Positions 35,377-44,857 are shown, counted from the stretch's first letter. The stretch: DNA of 64,000 nucleotides from Bacteroidales bacterium (GCA_027064095.1 JAMOQI010000036.1:1-64000); one strand, 5' to 3'. Notes: generated by a model not told the origin, from the letters alone. Translations and numbers: made by a program.

Positions 35377-37682
35377 GATTTAACCTCCTCTTTAATTGTG
35401 TCTTTTACTGTAGTTTTGTTCGCCGGTGCTTTATCTGTTGAAGTCTCGGTGACTTCTTTTTTTGGTTTTTCTAGTAAGAAAGTAACAAAGTTATTACGCA
35501 TCCCTGTTCCTCCCATTACAGGGTCAATTTTAATGTTTGTAATTAGAGGAAGATCGTTTATTCCTCTTCCTTTTGCTCTTGATAGTCGTGAATCTGAATG
35601 TCCAAATCCATGAACCATATATACTGAATCAGGTCGGATTCTTTCAGTAAGTCGTGCTTTTGCAGAATACTCACTTACTACTCCATCTTGATTTTGTAGC
35701 CAAATTTCATTTCCGTTTTCTATTCCCCATAGTTTTGCCGTTTTGGGGTTTATCCATACATTGTTTGTTTCTCTTAAGTCATACAAATAGGGATTGTTTT
35801 GAGTACGACCAAAAGTGTGCATTGGAGCTCTACCGTAAACTAAATGATAAAATCCTGGATCTGGGGATTCATGTCGAGTAAATTTTGGTAGTGGGTCATA
35901 ACCTTTTTCTGCAAAGTCTGTAGAATAAAGCTCTATTTTTCCGGTATTGGTATTAAATTCAAAATCTTCGTGTGGCAACAAATAAATGGATTCGTCAGCT
36001 TCAAAGGTTTTAACACCTATTTTCTTCATTTCTTTTAATGATGTTCCAACTTGTTTAAATTGCCAATCAAGCACTTCTTCTAGATCTTTCCAAGGGTAAA
36101 ATTCTTTTAACCCTAATTTGATGCCTAGTTCACGAGCTATCCACCATGCTGGTTTGGAATCATATTTTGGTTCAACTGCAGGCATACGGAATGCAATTTG
36201 TGGAATTCTGTTTTTACCTGCACGTGCATAATCGTGACGTTCAAGGTAAGTACATTCAGGTAATACTACATCTGCATATCCAGTCATTTCCATTGGCATG
36301 GTGTCAACAACAACAATCAAATCTTGATTGTCCATGGCCTCAAACATTTTCTTTCTGTCAGGAATAGTATTTATAAAGCTTGTTCCTGCAATAAACCAAC
36401 CTTTAATTTGATGCTTTTTAGGAAAATTTGGTAAACTTGCATCAATTAATACATTAGTTAAACCAACTGCTGCATTTTTATATTTATCCTTAGTAATATC
36501 TTGCCATGACCATTCTGGTTCTGGGAATTCAGCTTTAACAGGGAATTTAGGAAGCCTTTTTCTTACTCCCATATACATTCCGCCTCTACGACCGTATGCT
36601 CCTAATAGTGCATTTATTATTGCCATAGCTCTTTCTCTCTGGGTATCATCACCATACCAAGTGGTGTGACGACCTGGGTGGATAACGGCTGCAGGAGCAG
36701 CAGCAGCCATAGTGTGTGCTGATTTTCTGATTAATTCGGGATCGATAGTAGTAATACCTGCTGCCCACTCAGGAGTATAATTGGCAACATGTGCTTTTAA
36801 CTCTTCAAAACCAAATGCGTATTGATCAATATATTCTTTATCATAAATATTATCATAAATCAATACATGCATCCAAGCTAATAATAAAGCTATATCGGTA
36901 CCTGGTTTTATTGGTAACCAATGAGTTGCTTTTGCCGCTATAGTTGATAATCTTGGGTCAACAACAATAATACTGGCTTCATTATCAATGGCTGTTGATA
37001 CTTCTTGTACAAAAGAGTTATGCATGTTTTCTCCAATATGATTACCAATGAAAACGATACATTTTGAATTTTGCATATCTGCAGGTTCTGGTGAGCCTAC
37101 TCCTGAACCAAAGGTGGCAAAGAAGCCAGCTTCTCTAGGACCTGCACATTGTGCATAAGCTGGTTCTGAATGATTTTCATTACCAAAGGCTTTAAATAAA
37201 TATTCAAAATGTTTGGCAGGAGCACCATGAACAAATAAAGCCATGTTTTCTTTGCCATAATCTTTCTTTATGCCATTCATTTTCTTGGCAATAAAATCGA
37301 AAGCTTCTTCCCAACTTACTTCCTCAAATTTGTTGTCGGTTTTGTTTCTACGGATTAAAGGTTTTTTTAAACGGTCTTCATCTTGATACATCCCTAATCC
37401 CCCAGTACCCCGTGGACAAAGTTTGCCTCTGGCATGCATGTCAGTTTCGTTACCAATAAGCTTTTTGATATTGCCTTGGTCATCTTTATATACCCAGGCA
37501 GCACATTTCCAAAAACATACTTCGCAATATGTAGGTGTTCGTGTCAGTTTACTCTCTGAATCTGAAGTTGAGAGACTTTTTTCTGCTGCTTTACCTACGG
37601 ATCCTAATACTGACCCGGCTACAGCTATCCCTGCTGTTCCTAGTCCAGCAATTTTTATAAACTGTCTCCTGTTTGTTTTCAT
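35373..37682 (-). CDS. Molybdopterin oxidoreductase catalytic subunit (PsrA/PhsA type)
   Basis: 769 residues. The Tat signal is MKTNRRQFIKIAGLGTAGIAVAG, so the folded enzyme is exported. The [4Fe-4S] cluster uses Cys53, Cys56, Cys60 and Cys89 (YCEVCFWKC...KLCPRG). Cys179 in AYAQCAGPREAG is the likely molybdenum ligand, as in polysulfide and thiosulfate reductases. The four molybdopterin domains follow, ending with a molydop-binding barrel (YHLVYGRAPMHTFGRTQNNPYLYD...VWINPKTAKLWGIENG). The substrate could be polysulfide, thiosulfate, tetrathionate or an arsenic oxyanion. The YeeE/YedE and rhodanese-like genes in the same operon favour a sulfur compound. A C-terminal lysine/threonine-rich extension (about 30 residues) is unusual. 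Confidence 0.92.
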   Translation of the reverse strand: MKTNRRQFIKIAGLGTAGIAVAGSVLGSVGKAAEKSLSTSDSESKLTRTPTYCEVCFWKCAAWVYKDDQGNIKKLIGNETDMHARGKLCPRGTGGLGMYQDEDRLKKPLIRRNKTDNKFEEVSWEEAFDFIAKKMNGIKKDYGKENMALFVHGAPAKHFEYLFKAFGNENHSEPAYAQCAGPREAGFFATFGSGVGSPEPADMQNSKCIVFIGNHIGENMHNSFVQEVSTAIDNEASIIVVDPRLSTIAAKATHWLPIKPGTDIALLLAWMHVLIYDNIYDKEYIDQYAFGFEELKAHVANYTPEWAAGITTIDPELIRKSAHTMAAAAPAAVIHPGRHTTWYGDDTQRERAMAIINALLGAYGRRGGMYMGVRKRLPKFPVKAEFPEPEWSWQDITKDKYKNAAVGLTNVLIDASLPNFPKKHQIKGWFIAGTSFINTIPDRKKMFEAMDNQDLIVVVDTMPMEMTGYADVVLPECTYLERHDYARAGKNRIPQIAFRMPAVEPKYDSKPAWWIARELGIKLGLKEFYPWKDLEEVLDWQFKQVGTSLKEMKKIGVKTFEADESIYLLPHEDFEFNTNTGKIELYSTDFAEKGYDPLPKFTRHESPDPGFYHLVYGRAPMHTFGRTQNNPYLYDLRETNNVWINPKTAKLWGIENGNEIWLQNQDGVVSEYSAKARLTERIRPDSVYMVHGFGHSDSRLSRAKGRGINDLPLITNIKIDPVMGGTGMRNNFVTFLLEKPKKEVTETSTDKAPANKTTVKDTIKEEVKS

Positions 37683-38133
37683 AAAATTATTATTTATAAG
37701 TTAGTCTGTTTTGAAAAGCAAAATCTATAGCATAGTACTTCTAATAACTAAATTTAATATTGCTTATTAATATCAAAATATTGGAGTTTTATAATACATA
37801 AAGATTCTTTATATAAAGACTCTTTGTGATTTCACATATAAGTGTTTTAAAATACCTCACAAAAATATGTTATATTAACTTAAAAATGAAAATCATGACG
37901 TTTTTTTCGATAATCATATAAATAGTTGATATACAAATGTATAGATAATGGATGTTGTTATTGATATATTATATAAGTAACATAATAACAGTTATATAAG
38001 TTCTTGTTAAGAATTATTCTTTATTAGCTTTAAATGGGAAAATGCTAATCATTTTATGATTTTTCGCATTTTTTTTTATGACTGAGATTTTTTTGTTTTG
38101 TAATATAATATTTTTGATAATGTAATAAATGTA

Positions 38134-38157
38134 ATAATATGATAATTATCATATTAT
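38134..38157. promoter_or_regulatory. 24-bp perfect palindrome, candidate operator
   Basis: Each 12-base arm is ATAATATGATAA, followed directly by its reverse complement with no spacer. It lies about 180 bp upstream of the MMPL fusion gene and 450 bp from psrA. It could bind a dimeric regulator. It lacks the T-run and GC pairs of a terminator. Confidence 0.5.
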
Positions 38158-38282
38158 GGCTATTAAAATTATTTTCCAAAACTGTTTTTATTTCTTTATT
38201 TGAAGCTAAATTAAAAAAAAGAAGATTATTTGGAATTAATAATATGAGGATAAAAATAAATTTACACAAGTCCTTTTTTCTA

Positions 38283-38290
38283 TAATTTTG
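38283..38290 (+). promoter_or_regulatory. -7 promoter box of the MMPL fusion gene
   Basis: TAATTTTG matches TAnnTTTG. The distance of about 45 bp to the TTG at 38336 supports that unusual start codon, as no ATG occurs between the preceding in-frame stop and that point. Confidence 0.45.
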
Positions 38291-38335
38291 CTAAAATATT
38301 CATAGACACATTTTTTTATCTTTATTTTATTATTA

Positions 38336-41300
38336 TTGAACCAATTTTTATATAACATATTTAGCCTGTTTCATAAAAGAAAATTAGTTTTCTACTCTAT
38401 TATTGGAGTATTAATATTTGCTGCCTTATTTCTTATTTCAAGGATGAAATTTGAAGAGAACATTAATGATCTTGCTCCAAATGATAACGAAATATCAGTA
38501 ATAAGCAATATTTTTTCTCATAGTAGTTTGGCCGATAAAATTATTATAAGGATAAATAATAAAAATGAACTAAACACCTCTGTCTTAACGCAATATGCCG
38601 ATTCGTTAACTTTTAATATAAATAATACTTTAGATTCAAGCATTATAAAGGATGTAAAGTCTAAGATGAATTCAGCAGAAATGCTTTCTAGTTTGGATTT
38701 TATGTTTGATCATTTGCCAATATTTTTAGAGGATTCTGATTATATTAAATTGGATGAAATAATCTCCGAGCAGTCGATTATAAAAAGCATGTCAGCTAAT
38801 TATAGGGCTCTTACTTCACCTGCCAATTTTGGTTTTAAAAAGTTTATTCTTAAAGATCCACTTAGTATTAACAGATTGGCTACTGCAAAGTTAAATAGTT
38901 TTAGAGAGGTTAATGGTTTTCAACTGATTGATAATTATATTTTTAGTGCTGATAAAGCTAATTTACTGATATTTATAGATTTAAAAAATAGTCAAAACAC
39001 GGCTTTAATAAATAGATTTGACAAAAAGTTGTCTGGAATATTACAAAGGCTGAATTCTTACAAAGACTTTGATAATGTTGTTGTTCATTATTTTGGAGGT
39101 CCATTGGTGGCAGCTTCAAATGCTAATCAAATAAAGAAAGACATTGTTCTGACAGTATCTTTAGCTTTGGTATTATTAGTATTTCTTATTAGTTACTATT
39201 ATAGGTCTAAGAGATCAGTTATTATAATATTTCTACCAACTTTTATTGCAGCAATTTTTTCTTTAGCACTAGTTTCTTTAATCCAAGGTGGAATATCATT
39301 AATATCATTAGGGGTTGGTTCGGTACTTCTTGGGATATCAGTTGATTATGGTCTACATATTTTTGGTCATTATCGTAATAATCAAGACTTATCAAAGCTG
39401 TTTGCTGAGGTTGGACAGCCAATACTAATAAGTGCATTAACCACTTCTGCCGCTTTTTTTAGTCTTACAGCTCTTGAGTCAAAAGTGATATCTGATTTGG
39501 GTATGTTTCTTGGGATAAGTATATTGTTTAGTGCTTTCTTGTCCTTGTTTTTATTTCCAATGCTTCTTCCTGGAAAGCTGCCAAAGAGCAACAAAAAGCT
39601 AAATATTATTGATAGGGTTGCAGCTATTGATTTCAGTAGAAAAAAATATTTTTTTATTGGGGTGTTGTTGATTACTGTAGTGTTTATTTTTATGGATCAC
39701 GAAAGTCATTTTACGTCTGATTTAAGTGATAATAATTATATGAATAAATCTCTTCAGCAGTCTGAAAAATCAATAAATAGTTTGATTGGCCTCGATAGTA
39801 GTCGTAATATGTTTGTTGCAAGTTGTGGTTATAATTTAGAAGAAGCTTTGAGACATAATGAAGAAATTCAAAGTGTGATAACTAATCTTAATAGACAAAA
39901 ATTAACCAACTATGAAATAAATACTGCTTTACTAACACCCTCTGTAAAGAAGCAGAATGAGAGAATTGAAAAGTGGAATAAGTATTGGACTCCTAATAAA
40001 AAATTAGCTGTTTTGGCAATTCTGCAAAAGCAAATTAATAAATATGGCTTTAAACCAACAGCATTTTTTGCATTCGAGAAGTGGCTGGGAAAATCTTTTA
40101 AACCCGTTGAACCGGAAGATAGTCCTTTATTCAAAGAATTTGTTAAAGATTTTGTAGTAGAATTTGATAATAAGACCTATGTTTTATGTCAGCTTAATGT
40201 TTCGAAAAATGAGGAAACCCAGAATGCTATTATAAAAAATCTCAAAAATTCCAAAGTGCAAATTGTAGATAAACTTTATTTTACCAAAACATTACTTAAT
40301 AAACTTAAAATTGGATTTGATAAATTGGCATTCTATTCTTTGGGCTTGGTTTTTTTAATACTTCTTATAAGTTATGGCAGAATTGAGTTGGCAATAATAA
40401 GTTTTGCTCCGGTAATTATCAGTTGGCTATGGATATTAGCTATTATGAATATTTTTAGTATCGAGTTTAATATATTTAATGTTATTATACTATCTTTTGT
40501 ATTTGGTCTGGGAATCGATTATAGCGTATTTTATCTTCGTTCTTTGATTCTAAAACATAAATATGGAGAACAGCAATCTAATGCATACAGAGCCTCGATA
40601 CTGATAAGTGCGTTAACATCAATAATAGGAATAGGAGTATTAGTTTTTGCAAAACATCCGGCTATGCATTCTATTGCACTTACATCAATAGTAGGAATAA
40701 GCACTATTGTAATTATTACATTTACAATATTACCTGCAGCTTTTCGCTGGATTACGGAATGGAAGAATGCTAAGCCAAGAGAGAAAGTGATTACTTTTAC
40801 TGATACACTTACTTCAATTTTGTTTTTTGTAATATATGTAACAGGATCGATAACGTTAACATTATTAGTTCCATTGTTTATTATTTTTCCTGCTCCAAAA
40901 CGACAAAAGAAATTTGCATTTCATTATTTGGTGCAATTCTTTTCAGCGCATATCTTTTTACATCCAAGCATCCCTATTAAAATAATAAATGATTATAAGG
41001 AGAAATTTAAAGAACCGGCTATTATTATTAGTAATCATCAATCGGTTATTGATATAATGCTGATGTTGTTGCTTCATCCTAAAATATTGATAGTTACCAA
41101 TGAAAGAGTTTGGAAACATTGGCTTTGGGGAGCAATTCTTCGTTATGCTGATTATTATCCTGCATTTGCTGGTTATGAAAATATGATGGAGGATATCAAA
41201 ACAAAGCTTAAGTATGGATATTCGTTAATGGTTTTTCCCGAAGGTACCAGAAGTATTAATGGAGATATTAGACGTTTTCATAAAGGTGCTTTTATGATGG

Positions 41301-42187
41301 CTAAAGAATTGAGTTTGCCAATATTGCCAATAATTATTCATGGTGTAAATGAAACTTTGCGTAAAGGTGAATTCTTCCTTTTCTCCGGGAAAATTAGTTT
41401 AAAAATTATGCCAAGAATTGAAATATCTGAGCTTCCATATGATGTTAGTGTAGCTGCTGTAGCAAAAAATATGACACAATATTATAGGAGTAATTATGAA
41501 GAGCTTCGAAAGGAAGTTGCCGGTGTAAATTATTACTCTTTGAAATTAAGAAGAAATTTCTTGTATAAAGGTCCTGTCTTAGAGTGGTATTTTAAGGTGA
41601 AATTCAGGATGGAGGAAAAATATAAATCTTTTGATTCTTGGGTGCCTAGAGATGCAAAAATAATTGATCTTGGTTGTGGTTATGGATTCCTGGATTTAAT
41701 GTTAGGAATGATTAGTAAGAAAAGAGAGATAATTGGTGTTGATTTTGATGAGGAGAAAATAAAAGTAGCTCGGAATTCAGCTATAAGACCTGATAGTGTA
41801 AAATTTATTCATGGTGATGTTACTAAATTTGAGTTAGAACAGGCTGATGTATTCCTTATCTTAGATACTTTGCATTATTTCCACAGAGATAAGCAAATTG
41901 TATTAATCAAAAACTGTATAAAACATCTTAATCCAAATGGTAAAATCATTATTAGAGATGCTAATACTGATTTAGAAGAAAAACATAAAGGAACTGAGTT
42001 TACCGAAAAAATGTCAACAGGAATTGGTTTTAATAAGGCAAAATTTAGTGAAATGGATTTTATATCTTCGCAGTTAATAAGAGAAACAGCTTCTCAGATG
42101 AATTGTAGTTTTAAAGTATTGAATGAGAGTAAGCATTTATCTAATATAGTATATGAGATAAGACATAATGAGGTAAAAGAGAAATAA
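38336..42187 (+). CDS. Fusion of MMPL/RND exporter, PlsC-type acyltransferase and methyltransferase
   Basis: 1283 residues, three activities in one chain. Residues 1-830 form an MMPL lipid exporter with two six-helix bundles (around residues 260-410 and 660-815) and two periplasmic loops. Residues about 880-1080 are a PlsC/LPLAT acyltransferase: the catalytic NHQSVID (H-x4-D) near 900 and FPEGTRS near 967. Residues about 1105-1283 are a SAM methyltransferase with DLGCGYGFLDL near 1110 and VDFDEEKI. The start codon is TTG. The next gene, 11 bp after, is a CrtI/RetSat-like flavoprotein. Such MMPL-acyltransferase genes accompany aryl polyene or flexirubin-type lipid synthesis in Bacteroidota, but no ketosynthase genes are next to it here. 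I infer export and tailoring of a pigment-like or other lipid. Confidence 0.85.
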   Translation: MNQFLYNIFSLFHKRKLVFYSIIGVLIFAALFLISRMKFEENINDLAPNDNEISVISNIFSHSSLADKIIIRINNKNELNTSVLTQYADSLTFNINNTLDSSIIKDVKSKMNSAEMLSSLDFMFDHLPIFLEDSDYIKLDEIISEQSIIKSMSANYRALTSPANFGFKKFILKDPLSINRLATAKLNSFREVNGFQLIDNYIFSADKANLLIFIDLKNSQNTALINRFDKKLSGILQRLNSYKDFDNVVVHYFGGPLVAASNANQIKKDIVLTVSLALVLLVFLISYYYRSKRSVIIIFLPTFIAAIFSLALVSLIQGGISLISLGVGSVLLGISVDYGLHIFGHYRNNQDLSKLFAEVGQPILISALTTSAAFFSLTALESKVISDLGMFLGISILFSAFLSLFLFPMLLPGKLPKSNKKLNIIDRVAAIDFSRKKYFFIGVLLITVVFIFMDHESHFTSDLSDNNYMNKSLQQSEKSINSLIGLDSSRNMFVASCGYNLEEALRHNEEIQSVITNLNRQKLTNYEINTALLTPSVKKQNERIEKWNKYWTPNKKLAVLAILQKQINKYGFKPTAFFAFEKWLGKSFKPVEPEDSPLFKEFVKDFVVEFDNKTYVLCQLNVSKNEETQNAIIKNLKNSKVQIVDKLYFTKTLLNKLKIGFDKLAFYSLGLVFLILLISYGRIELAIISFAPVIISWLWILAIMNIFSIEFNIFNVIILSFVFGLGIDYSVFYLRSLILKHKYGEQQSNAYRASILISALTSIIGIGVLVFAKHPAMHSIALTSIVGISTIVIITFTILPAAFRWITEWKNAKPREKVITFTDTLTSILFFVIYVTGSITLTLLVPLFIIFPAPKRQKKFAFHYLVQFFSAHIFLHPSIPIKIINDYKEKFKEPAIIISNHQSVIDIMLMLLLHPKILIVTNERVWKHWLWGAILRYADYYPAFAGYENMMEDIKTKLKYGYSLMVFPEGTRSINGDIRRFHKGAFMMAKELSLPILPIIIHGVNETLRKGEFFLFSGKISLKIMPRIEISELPYDVSVAAVAKNMTQYYRSNYEELRKEVAGVNYYSLKLRRNFLYKGPVLEWYFKVKFRMEEKYKSFDSWVPRDAKIIDLGCGYGFLDLMLGMISKKREIIGVDFDEEKIKVARNSAIRPDSVKFIHGDVTKFELEQADVFLILDTLHYFHRDKQIVLIKNCIKHLNPNGKIIIRDANTDLEEKHKGTEFTEKMSTGIGFNKAKFSEMDFISSQLIRETASQMNCSFKVLNESKHLSNIVYEIRHNEVKEK

Positions 42188-42198
42188 TAACTTTGTAT

Positions 42199-43701
42199 AT
42201 GAATAAATACGACTTTGCTATAATTGGTGGTGGAATAGGAGGGCTTATTATGGCTCAAATATTAAATAAAAAAGGGCAAAAAGTAATATTGCTTGAGAAA
42301 GAAAAACAACTGGGCGGAGCAATACAAGGTTTTAGCCGAATGGGTGTTAATTTCGATACCGGTGCGCATTATATAGGAGGTATTGAAAAGGGGCAGAATT
42401 TGTATCAATATTTTAAATATTTGGGAATTGTTGATGAACTCAATATAGAAAAACTGGATGTAAATGCATTTGATAAAATTACTTTCGAATCCAATGGTAA
42501 AACCTATTGCTATGGACAAGGATATGATAATTTTGTAAATGTAATGAGTAATTATTTTCCCGAAAATAGAGGAGAAATTCAAAAATATGTTGACGAAATA
42601 AGGAAAGTTGGAGAAGCTTATCCAATGTATTCACTTGATATTTCGAAAGGAGTAGAAATAAAATTAGAAGAGAAGCATTTATACCAAAGTGTTGGAGAAT
42701 TTCTAGATGGTATAACTCAAAATCAAGAACTAAAGAATGTACTTGCAGCTTCTAATTTGGTATATGCAGGTAATAGTGAAACTACTCCTTATTATGTTCA
42801 TGCATTAATACTAAATTCATATTTGTCAAGTTCGTACCGATTTGTTGGTGGTGCTTCTCAATTGGCTTACCGATTGCTGGAAAAAATTGAAGCGGGAAAT
42901 TGTGAAGTGCGTACAAATGCTGAAGTTTCTCATTTTACTTTTGGAGAAGGAAAAGAAATTAAAACAGCAGTATTAAATAATGGTGAAGAGATTATTGCAG
43001 ATAATTATATTTCAAATGTTCATCCATCTGTAACATTAGATATGATTCCTAAAGATAAAATTCGAAAGGCTTATAGAATGAGAATTCAAAGTTTAGAGAA
43101 TACATATTCTGTTTTTTCTATTTATATTGTTTTAAAGCCCAATTCTTTTAAAAATCATAGGTATAACTCATACTATTTTAGTGATGATGATATTTGGTCA
43201 GAGGAAAATATAGAGCCAACATGGCCAAAGACTTTTATGATGATAACACAAAGTTCTACTAAAAATTCCACTTATGCTGAAGGTATTACTGCAATAAGCC
43301 CTATGGATTATAGTTTTGTAGAGGAATGGGCCGGTACAAAACATAAAAGCAGACCACAATCGTACTATGATTTTTGTCAACAGATGGGAAATAAATTCTT
43401 AGATTTGTTGGAGAAAAATCATCCGGGACTAAGAAATAAAATTAAGTATTATGAGGTAAGCACACCATTATCTTACGAGCATTATACAAATTCTCCACGA
43501 GGCTCATTATATGGTATTATTCGTAATTCAAAAGACCCCATTCGAACACATATCGCACCCTATACAAAAGTTCCAAATTTATTTTTTGTAGGACAAAATA
43601 TTGATATACATGGAATTTTGGGTATTACAGTAGGTGCATTTATGACTGCGGGTTTATTTTTTGATGTAAAGAAACTTTTGAATGAAGTAAAGAAGTCATA
43701 A
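42199..43701 (+). CDS. FAD-dependent oxidoreductase related to phytoene desaturase/retinol saturase
   Basis: 500 residues from the ATG; a TTG two codons upstream is less likely. The FAD-binding site is DFAIIGGGIGGLIMAQILNKKGQKVILLEKEKQLGG, then FDTGAHYIGG. Mid-region FVGGASQLAYRLLEKI and the C-terminal FAD segment NLFFVGQNIDIHGILGITVGAFMTAG match the CrtI/RetSat group. These enzymes desaturate, isomerise or reduce polyene chains. It is translated 11 bp after the MMPL fusion gene, so the two probably act on the same lipid. Confidence 0.88.
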   Translation: MNKYDFAIIGGGIGGLIMAQILNKKGQKVILLEKEKQLGGAIQGFSRMGVNFDTGAHYIGGIEKGQNLYQYFKYLGIVDELNIEKLDVNAFDKITFESNGKTYCYGQGYDNFVNVMSNYFPENRGEIQKYVDEIRKVGEAYPMYSLDISKGVEIKLEEKHLYQSVGEFLDGITQNQELKNVLAASNLVYAGNSETTPYYVHALILNSYLSSSYRFVGGASQLAYRLLEKIEAGNCEVRTNAEVSHFTFGEGKEIKTAVLNNGEEIIADNYISNVHPSVTLDMIPKDKIRKAYRMRIQSLENTYSVFSIYIVLKPNSFKNHRYNSYYFSDDDIWSEENIEPTWPKTFMMITQSSTKNSTYAEGITAISPMDYSFVEEWAGTKHKSRPQSYYDFCQQMGNKFLDLLEKNHPGLRNKIKYYEVSTPLSYEHYTNSPRGSLYGIIRNSKDPIRTHIAPYTKVPNLFFVGQNIDIHGILGITVGAFMTAGLFFDVKKLLNEVKKS

Positions 43702-43788
43702 AAATAGAAATATTGATAATCAGCTATTGGTATAAATTATCAATCAAATAATTAAGTTGAAAATTATGATAAAAAAGTGTCATAAAGT

Positions 43789-43820
43789 TTTGGCTGTTAA
43801 AAAAATAAGTTCTACTTTTG
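43789..43820 (+). promoter_or_regulatory. Promoter of the rplM-rpsI operon (-33 and -7 elements)
   Basis: TTTG at 43789-43792, a spacer of 20 bases, then TACTTTTG at 43813-43820. Both elements and the spacing fit the Bacteroidota sigma-ABfr consensus. This is one of the two best promoters in the window. Confidence 0.8.
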
Positions 43821-43827
43821 CAGCCCA

Positions 43828-44012
43828 ATTTTTAGTAGAAGTGATAGTTTACTGAAAGTTAGGAAATTAGCTCGTTTATTGGCTTGTTTTATGCCGGAAT
43901 TTAGAGAAAGATGTCAGCGATGGTGCGCAGACTGCCGGTGTTTTTTTGCCCAAAGGCAAGTCATAATGAGATGAGATATTTAATTTATTATTAAAAATTT
44001 AAAGCAGAACGA
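43828..44012 (+). promoter_or_regulatory. Candidate ribosomal-protein leader of rplM
   Basis: A leader of about 185 nt separates the predicted transcript start from the L13 ATG. It is GC-richer than flanking DNA and contains a hairpin TTGCC-CAAA-GGCAA (about 43946-43960) plus paired-looking TGCCGG blocks. Ribosomal proteins often repress their own mRNA through such leaders. I cannot show which protein binds it. Confidence 0.45.
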
Positions 44013-44468
44013 ATGAATACTTTAAGTTATAAAACTGTTTCAGCGAATAAAGAAACTGCTCACAAAAATTGGGTTGTGTTAGACGCTGAAGGTGCTACTT
44101 TAGGTAGATTGGCTTCAAAAGCAGCCTTTCTTTTACGTGGAAAGCACAAAGTAGATTTTACTCCTCATGTGGATTGTGGAGATAATGTAATTATAATTAA
44201 TGCAGAGAAATTTGTATTGACGGGCAAAAAAATGACTGACAAACAATATGTACGTCATACTGGTTATCCAGGGGGGCAAAGATTTGCAACTCCAGCAGAA
44301 TTATTAGCAAAAAAACCTACTGCAGTAGTAGAGAAAGCAGTAAAAGGTATGTTGCCAAAAAATAAATTAGGAAGACAATTATTTCGTAATTTATTTGTAT
44401 TCGCAGGTTCCGAGCATCCACACGAAGCTCAAAAGCCTCAATTGTTGAACCTTAATGAACTTAAATAA
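44013..44468 (+). CDS. rplM: 50S ribosomal protein L13
   Basis: 151 residues. The L13 core is [58 protein letters not shown], followed by [10 protein letters not shown] and the C-terminal [38 protein letters not shown]13 is an early-binding protein of the large subunit. It is first in the L13-S9 pair, the conserved bacterial order, with rpsI starting 2 bp after its stop. Confidence 0.99.
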   Translation: MNTLSYKTVSANKETAHKNWVVLDAEGATLGRLASKAAFLLRGKHKVDFTPHVDCGDNVIIINAEKFVLTGKKMTDKQYVRHTGYPGGQRFATPAELLAKKPTAVVEKAVKGMLPKNKLGRQLFRNLFVFAGSEHPHEAQKPQLLNLNELK

Positions 44469-44470
44469 GC

Positions 44471-44857
44471 ATGGATGTAATTAATGTAATAGGTCGTAGA
44501 AAAACTGCTGTTGCTCGTATATATATGAGTGCAGGTAGTGGACAAATCACTGTTAATAAACGTGATTATAAAGAGTATTTTCCAACAGGAACATTGCAGT
44601 ATATTGCTACTCAAGCATTCGAAATTACTGATAATTTAGGGAAATATGACGTTAAAGTTAATCTTACAGGTGGAGGAATAAAAGGTCAGGCAGAGGCTAT
44701 GCGCCTTGCTATCTCTCGTGCTTTAGTTCAAATTGATGAGGAATATCGCCCATTGCTTAAAGAGCAAGGTTTGATGCGTCGTGACCCACGTATGGTTGAA
44801 CGTAAGAAACCAGGTCAACCAAAAGCTCGTAAGCGTTTCCAATTCTCAAAACGTTAA
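44471..44857 (+). CDS. rpsI: 30S ribosomal protein S9
   Basis: 128 residues. Typical features are IGRRKTAVARIYMSAGSGQITVNKRDYKEYFP, VNLTGGGIKGQAEAMRLAISRALV and the C-terminal basic tail KKPGQPKARKRFQFSKR. The last residues (SKR) reach the ribosomal P-site tRNA. Co-transcribed with rplM; rpsB follows after a 101-bp gap holding a hairpin. Confidence 0.99.
   Translation: MDVINVIGRRKTAVARIYMSAGSGQITVNKRDYKEYFPTGTLQYIATQAFEITDNLGKYDVKVNLTGGGIKGQAEAMRLAISRALVQIDEEYRPLLKEQGLMRRDPRMVERKKPGQPKARKRFQFSKR

Larger units (their letters stand above)
37683..38335. promoter_or_regulatory. Divergent regulatory region of psrA and the MMPL fusion gene
   Basis: This 653-bp, very AT-rich region between two divergent genes must hold both promoters. 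It contains a 14-bp perfect palindrome TCTTTATATAAAGA (37806-37819), a 24-bp perfect palindrome (38134-38157) and a -7 box for the fusion gene (38283-38290). Possible minus-strand boxes TATTTTTG (37860-37867) and TACATTTG (37934-37941) could serve psrA, but neither has a clear -33 element. An apparent reading frame at 38054-38269 is low-complexity and not a gene. Confidence 0.6.
43702..44012. other. Intergenic region with promoter and long leader of rplM
   Basis: The region contains no gene. Bases 43702-43788 are AT-rich; the rest is the rplM promoter and a leader of about 185 nt that is GC-richer than its surroundings. Confidence 0.75.

Noticed and set aside
38054..38269. Small minus-strand reading frame in the psrA/MMPL gap
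   Set aside because: Low-complexity AT-rich sequence spanning the 24-bp palindrome; amino-acid make-up is that of random AT-rich DNA.
42188..42195. TAACTTTG as a promoter for the CrtI/RetSat-like gene
   Set aside because: It ends only 3 bases before the ATG and overlaps the end of the upstream gene, with which the gene is almost certainly co-transcribed; a chance match is likelier.
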